Source: Haliotis asinina
Lineage: Eukaryota; Mollusca; Gastropoda; Lepetellida; Haliotidae
Direction: 5' to 3'
Assembly (NCBI RefSeq): GCF_037392515.1
Contig: NC_090291.1
Coordinates: 19,880,001-19,944,000 of the forward strand
DNA length: 64,000 nucleotides
Position 1 is the stretch's first letter, and the number at the start of each line of letters is the position of its first letter. The notes below the pieces were generated by a model. The model saw nothing but the letters and a program-made list of their open reading frames with translations. It ran no database searches and was not told the origin of the DNA. Positions 23,401-35,400 of the stretch are shown piece after piece. The translations under genes and the position numbers were made by a program.

Positions 23401-26400
23401 TTTGCTCGGCAAACCAGACATTCGTGATTTCAGTTCCTGAAACAATGAGATTATCACACGACGCTAAGTCAATTATTTGCAAAATATTTAATTTTTTAAA
23501 AGCGAAGGTGAAAGGGGTAGGCCTCAATATGCTTTGGCTAAGTATCGTTTACGAACTGCACGTGCTGTTGGGATGACGGAAGGGAAGTTAAAAACTATCT
23601 TGAAAAACTGTACCGATTCAACCTGCACGGACACAACTAAGGGCACCGTCTCAAAACCGACACGATGTGAGAAAGTCGATTCATTTCAACAACAGCTGGT
23701 TAGAAACACCATTAAGTCTCTATATAAATAAAATACCTTTGTCTCTCTGCGTATTCCGAAGAAGCATATGGAGACAAATCATACTTTGGTCATTTCAAAA
23801 TATCAGTTATGGAAGTTGCTTCACAAATTTGGTTTCCGTTACGAAAAAGTAGGCTCAGAAAATAGACGTGCACTGTGCGAGAGGTCTGACATTGTTCGAC
23901 TAAGAAACCAGTACTTAGGCACAATTCGAAAGAAACGTACAGAGGGTTACGAGCCTGTATATTTGGACGAAACATGGGTAAATGCTTCCCATACCACAGG
24001 GACACAATGGTTCGCAAGCTCCTCTTCAGAGTCCTGTGCCAGAAAATTAACACTTGCCAAGGGAGAGCGACTGATTGTGCTCCATACTGTTTGCAAGAGT
24101 CGGGGATTCCTATCTGGTTGCTCCCTAGTCTTCAAGGCAAAATCTAAAGACAACCGAGTGAGTGAGTGAGTTTAGTTTTACGCCACTTTTAGCACTATCC
24201 CAGCATTATCACGGCGGGGGACACCAGAAAATAGGCATCACGCATTGTACTCATGTGGGGAAGCGAACCCGGGTCTTCGGCGTGACGAACGAACACTTTA
24301 ACGACTAGGCTACCCCACCGCCCAAAGACAACCGAGACTATCATACCGAAAAGAACGGGATCGTTTTCTTAGAATGGGTACAAAATCAACTGGTACCAGC
24401 ACTGCCCCCCAAAAGTCTGATTGTCATGAATAACGTTCCATATCATGGCGTTCAAGTACCTAATACAAAGGCCCCAACATCTAACAGTAAGAAGGGGGAC
24501 ATGATAGAATGGTTGCAAAACAAAGCAATATCGTATCCAGAAAAAGCAACCAAACCTGTTCTGTATGACATCATAAAGTCAAATAAAACCACACCTGTTG
24601 ATGAGTACCTTACAGAACATGGTCATTCAGTTTTGCGATCGCCATCCTATCATTGCGATTTAAACCCAATAGAACTCATTTGGGGTATCGTGAAATCGGA
24701 TGTTGGCAGGCAAAATGTAACATTCAAACTTCGGGATGTACAGACGATTGTTCAACAGTCAACAGACACCATCACGCAGGAAACATGGCAAAAGTGCGTT
24801 GAGAAAGTTGAGAAGGAAATAGAAAGACATTATTGGACTAGACCATGCCCCCATCAAGCCAGTCGTCATCATGGTAGACTCTGACGACAGCGACACCGAT
24901 TCGGACAACAGCGTCCGAAAGTGACTCCCATTGAACATCTCAAGTGGTAACCAGATAACGGCTTTTGAGATGAGCCCATCTTCACAACACACGCGTGTGG
25001 ATTCCTGGCTGTTCTACCAGCAAGAGCCCCCCCCCCCCCCCCCCTCCTCAGTACAAAATAGCGAAAGGTGACAAGAAAATGAGGATCGTTTGTTAAACAA
25101 CCTCTTTATTCGGGTGTCCCAAATTATGAGACACATCATCAGAGTTGGTCTGTCGATTTCATATGGCTGTGCAAAATTTGTTTCAGCTGCAATAATTAGA
25201 TTTTGTGTCAGTGAGCAATTCATCGGTCTCAAATGGAATCAGACGGACTGTAACGGCCTTTCTAACTTGTCGAATACTGCGCAGACATGATGAAGCACTC
25301 TGGTATATTCGTTCGTGCACCTACACGGTTCAGTATACCCGCGACAGACACTCACAGAAAGGTTGTCATCGGTGATGTAGTAACCCGCTACTAGAAACAC
25401 TGACAGTTCGTTCATATCACTGTAAATCACACAGTGCGTGCCTAGAGGTAGTAGTGCTCGCTTCAAAAGCCTGGGTTCAAGTGTGGAGAGACAGACACCT
25501 GCCGCTCTTTGTCAGGCACAGTTTCATATCGGAAGTATGTTAAAATGACGTCAGTTGTTGATGCACGTACACCAACTTTGCACGTCTGGTAACAGCTCTA
25601 TGTTCTGTTGTTTGTCTTCCACAGGAAGGTCTGCACATAGTTCTGAAATTCAAGGACAGTGAATTTGAATTCGATGCTGATAATGTGGAGGAGAAGTACA
25701 CGTTGTGTCGCCTCATCAGCCTCGTTCTGGACAAAGACGAGGAGGAGGATGGTAAGTGCCACCTATCACACCTTACTCTCATACAGATAAGTGAATATTT
25801 ATAAACATTCCTCATTTCAAACATATTTTAAGACCTTGTTTGTACCAAACAAATATTAACCATATATATATTTGTGATTCAGTCGTCATGGACCATCTGC
25901 GATTGTTCAGGGAACCCATGAAGATTCAGATTAAAACAGGGCTCTTATTCTCGAAACGTTCGTAGCACTAAGAATTCGTAACTTTGATCGTAGCCAATGT
26001 GTTGAGAATGGGCTTAAGAAGTTCGTAAGGCTACGAATGTTTCGAGAAAAGCTAGTCTGGTCTTCAACAACCCATGCTTGCCTTAAGTGCGACTAACAGG
26101 ATCTGGTGGCCAGGTTCGCTGACTTGCTTGACACGTGCCATTGTATCCCAATTTGCATAGACTGATGATCATAATGTCAGTCACTGGATTGTCTGGTCCA
26201 GACTCAATTGAAGTATTGATGAGAGCGGCGGTAAAAAACAAGCCAACCGTATGATTTTAAAAAATGTCCAGTCTAACCACATTAAACATGATGATGAAAA
26301 AATGTGTCAACGTTCAGGGGCGACAACTCCGGGGATCAAAGATTCCGGTCGGCGTGTGTCGGTGTTGCCAACACTGCCGATGTTGGCTGATAAGGTCATC

Positions 26401-29400
26401 AAGGAGGCTGTCCTGGAGAAGAAGGGGAACACTACCATCACCACATGGAACAAGTCAGTCCTGATTTCATGCCACTCTATCATACACTGCATATGTAACC
26501 ACAACCTGGATCCCGTTGTAGAAAGCGATCTTAGCGTTAAGGTGACCGTAACTCCCTTTACACAGACTTACGTCTCAGCGCTTAGGTTGTGGTGTACAAG
26601 GGCACCTTGGACCTCCTTTCACAGAGTACTAAAGTGATCGTAAGTCACTAAGATAACCTTAGCGCAATGTTAAAGAATGTGAGGTACGTTTAACCGTACT
26701 AATGGTTGGAGACCCTGGGTACCGATGTACAAAACGACTTTAGCGCTACGGTGATCGTAACTCCCATAACTTACGACTGGCGTAGCGTTAAGTTTGCTTT
26801 GTACAGCGACATCCTAGGACACAGCTATCCTATTTCATGCATGAGGCTTTTTGGGGTGTGTTGTAAGACTTGAGAACGGCCAATTGAGATTCTGGATTTC
26901 TGCCTACGACTGTTACTTACTAACCGTGATATTCCTGGTACAGTGGTGCCTGCGGCAATAAACAATATGAAACTTGTTTTAGGTAGGCAATATATCGCAT
27001 TTTCTAAAATAATAGCAAGTAATGGTTCGTTTATAAGAAACATCAAACCTTAATTATGTCTAGACTTAACGAAAAACATTGAAAATTTCGGAAAAGGAAA
27101 AACTAGCAACACTGTGATTATCATGTGTTTGCGAAAAAATCAGTATCGTTTACACGTTCCTCCCTTAATATATTTCCGACATTTCAAAAATCAATTTGTT
27201 TTCACCCAAGAGATGTAGCAGTAAATTACTCCTGTCGAACCTCTCCACAATATCACGGAGGCAAATAACAGTTGTACTAACATTTCATATATGGAATTAT
27301 TCATTACCAAATGAATATTTTCTTTCTGACCATCCCAAAACTCTCCACTGTATAACAGACCCGTTGTATTCCCAGTACAACACTTATCCATCCTCATTAT
27401 ACAACAGAACGTGGACATAATCCTACTCATGGCCACACGGCACTCCTCCAACTACTCACTTGAGACTCATATCTTCAGATAATTTTAACATTTTTCTCGG
27501 AGTTAAAACCATAGTGATACTTAAATTGGTGAATGATGTGTAGGCAGATGTTGATACACACACAAAGAGGTCGCGAGTAACAAACCCACCATTATGTAAA
27601 CCCTTCACTGGCATAAACTTCAACAGCCGTGACAAGTTTAGATTGCTGAAGGTTTTCGCTGCACGTCGGATCTCCTCGAGTCGTTTAATCTTCCAATCAG
27701 AGCGGCTTCCTTCAAGCTGCGCAATATCAGATGAATTTCCAACTGAGCTTAAGCAGGATTGATTATAACCTTCTACAAACCTCCGCTTGCTCTCCCTCGT
27801 AACAAGCGAAACTTTCACTTCATTTTGTGGTTTCCAGCACCGCAGCAGCACCCACACAAAGACACTTGGATTGGTTTGTCTTGGACTGTTGTTATAGACT
27901 GTCCATTTGAGAAGTAAAACTATTAAGAGATGGAGATACTAGTTTCGGTATTTTGAAAGCGTGACATCGGCAAAAGAAGCACGTTCTGAGTGCTGAGTAG
28001 ACAATGTGGACTAACAATGTTAAATGTATAATTACAGAAAGGGTCATATAGTTATATACTACTCGTGAATGTGTGTGTGTGTGCGTGCGTGAAGATGAAT
28101 TTCACCACTACCTTAGGGGAACCAACTGCAAGCCCTATGCAGATGAACTGCTCGAGGATAATGCATCACATTGCAGAAAAGCATGTGCAAATATCGCTTT
28201 GGTGGAAAGCTTTGTTAAGAATTCTGCAATTTCACTGATTTCCATCATTTATTGAACTCGTGAGAATAATCTTTTCAACGTTACTATACATTACAATACA
28301 CCAGTTCATGAGTAAACAGTAGCTTTAAACAGTATGGAATATTTGGCAAAATCTAGTAAAGAACAGTTGACTGACGTAAGTGGCTACATAGACGCTAATG
28401 ACTCTAAACCTTTGATGGGTAGTATATACGCATGGACGTTTTATGTAATAGACACGGGGCATTTTCTCAATTTAACGCTTTAAATTTTCACACTTCCAGC
28501 ACTCTTTAGGAATTGTGGTCATTTAAGACACTCACACAACACCCACAGACATCAGTCTCATCTATAATTGAAACAAGATACACCAGCATGTCTCTAACGT
28601 AAGACGCGACATATTTTATCCTTTTTGTTCGTCGGTGAAATATGTGCAAACAATCGTCTAGAAGCCATTTCTAGTGTCTTACCGACAGAACTGTCTGCCG
28701 AGCAGAGGCTTTCTATCTTTTCTTTGTCGAGACGTCATTAATCATTCACGGCCAATCGTCACTTTCTGTTATTGCCAAAAATACTTCGGGACTGTGATCC
28801 AAGTCAGGACAGTGGGTGTTTTCGCGTGCTATGGAAGATGCCATTTCCACTGAACAGGACACCTACCTCGGCCCCAAACAACATTCATTCACCAATCATT
28901 CTTCTGGTCATGTGCTCAGAGTACTATCATTACTCGTACTTTTGATATAATCAACATTCGTACACAAATACTTCCCAAAGCAATATTCAATCATAAGATC
29001 AATTTATCCATTTATTTATAACCCAAGAAATATATTCATCGACATAATTGTGACTTTACGCAGAGGGTTCGGAGATTTCTGACCTTGAACGTGCCACTCT
29101 ATGAGTTATCTTTCTTTGAGACTGAAGCTGACCTTATATTACATATATCGATCAATACAAAGTCTACTATCATCCATATCTTGAGTATCTAGGTAACTGA
29201 CGAATAAAAAACAATTACACTTGCACCTATATTATTCACAGCGCATTGATCATCCATATCTTGAGTATCCAGGTAATTGAATCAAAGACAAATAAAAAAC
29301 AATTACACTTGCACCTATTTTATTCAATGGGCATAATTACAACATCACGAACACGGTTTGGTGGTTTGGATCTCATACAAAGACGACGTTAAAGCCAAAG

Positions 29401-32400
29401 GCTTCCAACCTACAATTTATACCTCTCAACCTGTTATTTCTTCTATCCTGCAGATACCTTTATATTAGATAGATCGACTAATGTAGGACGCGGTCTACAT
29501 ACAATCTCGATGAGCTGAGGACTGTATGCCTGTATGTAAGGAAACGGGAATTGTAAGATGTATTTGACAGGCTCCAGTGATTGTGTTGCAGGAGACGGCT
29601 GAGGGTCACACCAGGAGAGTTTTCCTATTATAAGCCTGGCACTGAGGTGAGGACTTCTCACGAGACTGGGGGTTGGTGTGAAGGTGAGGTGAGGTGAGGT
29701 GAGAGGGTGAGGTGAGGTGAGGTGAGAGGGTGAGGAGGGGCTTCAGCTCAGTTGAGCTGAGGTGGGTTGAGTTGGGTTTTACGTCACATCGGCGGTATTC
29801 CTGTCATGTAGTGACGAGAGTAAGTCTGCATTCCTTAACATTTAAAAAATAACGTCCAAATGCGTTTATTTGAGGCCCCAGTTCTGAAGTCTCAAACAAC
29901 GTAAAACACCAGGAATTGCATTGTAATGGCTATAAATAAATGTTGGCGCAACCGGCGTGGCACCGTTTCATCTGGTATCATCACTGTTTCATAGTCATTT
30001 TATTGTGACAATCACCGGATCGGGTGGTCCAGGTTCAATTTGTTTACAATCACCACCATACAGTTGTAATACTGTTGAAACAATTGTCTTCATAGTCACA
30101 ATTGTACACTATGGATGTGGAAAGGGTTCTGCGCGTATATTCAAAGTTGTCTTAAACAGAATTTTTCAAGATTTAAGAAATAAAGTTCGCTCTACCACGA
30201 AAGTGCTTTATTACACTATACATGGTGGTAGAGCGAACTGTATTTCTTTTCTAAGATGCCGTATTCAATAGCTTTTAAGCCTAATTATCTAATAATCTAT
30301 AATGGCACAAAACAAACGACGATGTCTGTGACCTAAATTAAGAATCCTCTCACAGGGTTAACTGATGCGCTGTTCTTTTGACGTTAAGACAAAGGTTACT
30401 AGAAAAATAAATGATGAACAGTTTGATGATGGTTTATGTTCGGGTTAAATATCTTCTCTAGATCATTTTAATTACATCCGTGATTCTCTTAAACCTCATT
30501 TCTACTACCAACGAAAGTTTAGATCAGTACATTCAGAGGAAGCTGACAAGTCAAGCGACATTCCACGATTGCATTATGGAAATGTAAACATTGCCAACAT
30601 TACCGTGCCTCCATTACCGTTACCGTAAGGTTTTGAGTCGAAGTATGAGACATTTTATCCGTCGGGAAACATAAACGTAATGTTTCCACAGTGATATTGG
30701 CTGTGTGGTGCAACTGCAAACCAAGAAACGGGATGCGACGAAGCAGTTTACTGTGGAAGGCTGTACGAGGCGATGTCAGCTGACATCCATCGTGACGTCG
30801 GTTACATTGTGACATAATGCAAAAAAGTTCGATTACGAGGGGGCAGACTGGAATGGCGCTGTGACGTCAACACATTGTGACGTGATGCAAAAGTGCACAA
30901 TATCGTCTGATAATGTGTTGTCGGCGCCTTTGATCTTTCGCCGAAGCATCTTAGAATAAGCCATAACTATTAAATCTTCGATTTACGTGCTTGTAAATTT
31001 CACTCCGCTTCTGAAATCCGATATTTAAGATAGAAATGCCACATGGCCATCGCCAAGCCGTTACATTGTTTACACTATTTAGCAGGCATACATAACAGTC
31101 ACTTAGGTTTATGACGAACAAGCTTGCTACGGACAAGCTTGATATTAACGAACTATTATTTTGTATTGGTCACTTGTTGCATATTTTAGCCGGAATGTCA
31201 GCTGACCACGGCTATACCGAACTAAAATTAGTTGTCCTCACAGTTCGTTACAACGGCAGCCGATTGTGTCAGTGATATAAGAAGTAATTTAGCACGTAAC
31301 GTTGTTCGACTTACATAGCACTTGAACCATTTCCCTGACATTTACATAGAGAAAACAGAGTCAATGGTGATTAGACGAAATGTCTGCATTAGTCTGATAT
31401 GACTGGTTAAGCACCAAGGCCTAGAAGAAGTTACTTCTCCGAGGAAGTAGGTAATAGTAACATAGATGATAAAACCTTCAGACTTGTACTCCAGCATTGC
31501 TGCAGAACGTATTCATCAGTCACAGGGTTCCATACTACGTGATGTACATGTCAACATCGGCGTTGGAGATTAACTGCGACGTCTGTGTGAATAAAACATT
31601 TCCACAACTCGTAACAAAAATATACTTAAAATGTTGTAAAAAAGGTTTGGTGACGGAGATACCCTATCCGACATAAATATCTTAACAGCATTAAAACATC
31701 TGTATATGTGTTCTTAGTTTGCTGGGCACTCCACTATCAAGTTGATTATGTTATTGTGTTTAATAGTTTATCAAATAAAACCTCTTGTCCGAATTGGAAC
31801 AGCGCCATGTTTAACGTGAATGGTTCAGGGAGGTGGTTTCAAATGATTTATACATCTCAAATGAAAAGTATCCTAAAAGGCAAAAGTAACTGATCGTGTT
31901 ATTATTTGATATCATATTTCGTTCATATGTCAAGAGGCGATGGGGTGGCACAGTGGTTAAAGCGCCCGCTGTTCACGCCGAAGACCAGGGTTCGATTCCC
32001 ACATCGTTACAATGCGTGAAGTCCATTTCTGGTGTTCCCCAGCCGTGATATTGCTTAAATAATGCTTAAAGCGATAACGCCATTCCCTCTCGACTCGTAC
32101 TCACATGTCAAAGTTAATGATAATGTCTGTGAAGATTTAACACCCCACCCCACCCCCACCCCACCCACACCCCACCCACCCCACCCACCCTCACCCCCCA
32201 CCCCAACCCCACCCCTCCTCCCCCGGTGTAATGTAATACCAAATTTAGAATGGACATTGTGGGATGTGTAACAAAATGTGTTAGGCTAAAAACAATTTTC
32301 ATTTTATTAAACAGATGTGGGGTTGTTTCACAAATTTTGGTAGAAGTACAATATTTTGAAGTGTGTCCTAACCCCGTGAGAACTTGCACCCTGGCCAGTT

Positions 32401-35400
32401 TTTGCTGTTGGTTCGAGGAGACAAACCTTGTTGGGTAATCAGGTCCTGTGTGACTGTTTGAGCGTCATCGCACACGAACGTTGTTAGAGGTTGTTCACTT
32501 AATGGTTTGTCTGGTCCAAAATAGGGGCGGTGGTGTAGCCTAGTTTATAGGTTTCTGGTGTTCACCTAAAAGCAGCGTAAACCATATAGCTGATTGTGGG
32601 ATAAACCATCATCAACATAAAAATGCTTTGTGTCTTTTGAATTAGTGGTTTGTTTTTTACAGACGTCGATATGTCAATTTCACGTTTTCATAACCAATTT
32701 CAATTAAAACACCCATCCGAACTACTCATGAGTTTTGTTTGCTCTGAAGTAAGACATGTGTCAGTTTGGTTCTGTTCCCAAAAGATTTTAGTCTTTAATC
32801 TGTAAGTCTAAAAACGGCTTCAACTTTCAGTTGGCGTTAAACATCGTGCAAGTGTGGGAGGACATCTGTAGCGTCAGGCGTTCTGGGCAACATGGCTTCA
32901 ACGTCACCGTCAGAAACAGGGTATACAGGTGGGTGGTACCAGCATGTGAGGGAGGACCAGATAAGTGTGATATCGTTAGTGATTGCACCACCCAAGTCGT
33001 ATAAGAACGCGAATTTCATATTCGCCTCAAATGTGGGTACTTTGTTCTTGTGAATGGCACTGATATAGTTTACGTTTTTTAAACTGTTTACTACAAGCAT
33101 GGACATCGTAAACTGATTCACTGAAATGTGTACGATGTAAGTGTGCATATACATGAAGGTCGCGGTCAACCCCGTGTTACATTGTCTAGTTGAGGTGAAG
33201 GTCACGTTCAGTCCCATCTCACGTTGTTTAGTGTATATGTAGGTGAGGGTCATGTTTAGTCCCGTCTCACGTTGTCTCGTGTATGTGTAGGTGAAGGTCA
33301 CGTTCAGTCCCATCTCACGTTGTCTCGTGTATGTGTAGGTGAAGGCCACGTTCAGTCCCATCTCACGTTGTTTAGTGTATTTATAGGAGAAGGTCACGTT
33401 TAGTGCCTTCGAACGTTGTCTCGTGTATGTGTAGGTGAAGGCCACGTTCAGTCCCATCTCACGTTGTTTAGTGTATGTGTAGGTGAAGGTCACGTTTAGT
33501 GCCTTCGAACGTTGTCTAGTGTATATGTAGGTGAGGGTCATGTTTAGTCCCATCTCACGTTGTCTCGTGTATGTGTAGGTGAAGGTCACGTTCAGTCCCA
33601 TCTCACGTTGTCTCGTGTATGTGTAGGTGAAGGTCACGTTCACTCCCATCTCACGTTGTTTAGTGTATGTGTAGGTGAAGGTCACGTTCAGTCCCGTCTC
33701 ACGTTGTCTCGTGTATGTGTAGGTGAAGGTCACGTTCAGTCCCATCTCACGTTGTTTAGTGTATGTGTAGGTGAAGGTCATGTTTAGTCCCATCTCACGT
33801 TGTTTAGTGTATGTGTAGGTGAAGGTCACGTTCAGTCCCATCTCACGTTGTTTAGTGTATGTGTAGGTGAAGGTCACGTTCAGTCCCATCTCACGTTGTT
33901 TAGTGTATGTGTAGGTGAAGGTCACGTTCAGTCCCATCTCACGTTGTCTCGTGTATGTGTAGGTGAAGGTCACGTTCAGTCCCATCTCACATTGTTTAGT
34001 GTATGTGTAGGTGAAGGTCACGTTCAGTCCCATCTCACGTTGTCTCGTGTATGTGTAGGTGAAGGCCACGTTCAGTCCCATCTCACGTTGTTTAGTGTAT
34101 TTATAGGAGAAGGTCACGTTTAGTGCCTTCGAACGTTGTCTAGTGTGTGTGTAGGTGAAGGTCACGTTCAGTCCCATCTCAAGTTGTCTAGTGTGTATGT
34201 AGGTGAAGGTCACATCCAGTCACGTCTCACTTTTTCTAGAGTACGTATACATGTTTGTTTAATCAAGAGTCGGGACTGTCGGAGAAGTAATTCTAGACCG
34301 TATCCCTACAAGCCAGGAAGTGGCATTGCGTCCATAAACTGAGAGAAAGCATCAACTGGTAGTGCTAAGACTTCACATGTCCATCATTGAAGTAGGTTCA
34401 CACTCCCGTCGTTGTAAAGTACAGGTACAGGTTCGTGCGTCAACATCACAGATAGGGCGATGATGGTCCGCTGTACTTCTTGGTTAAGGAAAGTATATTA
34501 TATGTAGTTATGAGATTTGCTCACACAAATGAGAAGTAGACTAAAATCATTTCAGCAGTTTGATGGTTGAAAAGGTCATAGAGTTCATATTGTTAGTGAG
34601 TGTTTCACTCCGCGTTTAGTAGTATTACAGGAATATCATGGCGGATGACACAAATAATGAGCTTTACACAATGTACCCATGTGGGAAATCGAACCCGGGT
34701 CTTCAGCGTGACGAGTTTAACCAATAGGCTACCCCACCGCCCCATCATATTCTTAAATGTTGAAAGTAGTAAACCCATGTGGGATCATACAAATCAATTC
34801 GCAGGATTAAAAAAGTATTTCCTTATTGTTTAAACGAATATATCGATTGTTACTAAAATGCATATCTATTCTCTAACTCGGATTTTTTAAAATTGTGAGA
34901 ATTAATTTGATACTTTGAATTTGAATACCATTGCTTCTTTAAGTTTTTGTTAAATATAAGAGTACACAGGACGTGTTGACCCTGACACAGTTATACTCTC
35001 GATTGTATATTTTCTACTTAAACAGTTTTCGACTACTCAACGACCAGAGGGCCAATAATCCGGAAGTGGAGAGGGAAGAATGGATTGAGGTGATATGTCA
35101 GGCTCTGTTTGTGTACACCTCATTATCGAGGGTTTAAATATCCCCAGGCTGATAGAGCGACTTAAGGACTTCGTGATAGGAAGGCCTGCTTACGATGTGT
35201 GGTATAACGAGGAGTACTTGATAGACATAAACATTGCCGTATAATGTATGATATTTTAAATTGGGATACATCTGATTAATACTGAGAGGCTCATTAACTC
35301 CAGAGATATCAACCTTCTGTTTGTGCTACATTTGATTAAAATCAAGACATCGGTGTAGTTAGATTGAGTGACACTCTTTTTCTTCAACATGTACAAAAAT

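Larger units (their letters stand above)
23230..25250 (+). mobile_element. IS630/Tc1-like DDE transposon, inactive, ~2 kb
   Basis: Long terminal inverted repeats of about 116-123 bp: the left (23230-23345) starts CAGTCCGTTTGATTCCATTT, and the right (25128-25250) is its diverged complement. Between them lies a broken transposase on the plus strand and, inside that, a SINE-A. The element fills most of the intron 23214-25624. Target duplication is unclear: TA lies near both ends but not perfectly aligned. Confidence 0.88.

Noticed and set aside
27456..27857. 133-codon minus-strand frame
   Set aside because: No family I recognise, no paired splice sites, located in a formin 2 intron. Possible old retroelement piece, not supportable.
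32663..32748. Candidate missing PH exon of formin 2 (good acceptor, reading KRRYVNFTFS)
   Set aside because: It stops at TAA within eleven codons and has no donor in phase. The exon at 29592-29646 fits exactly in length, phase and motif.
32837..34213. 458-codon minus-strand frame as a real gene
   Set aside because: It is generated by a 48-bp repeat whose length is a multiple of three, has no splice or family support, and overlaps a validated exon on the other strand. Kept only as a finding.
33180..34245. CRISPR-like array
   Set aside because: Units are contiguous with no unique spacers, and the context is eukaryotic.
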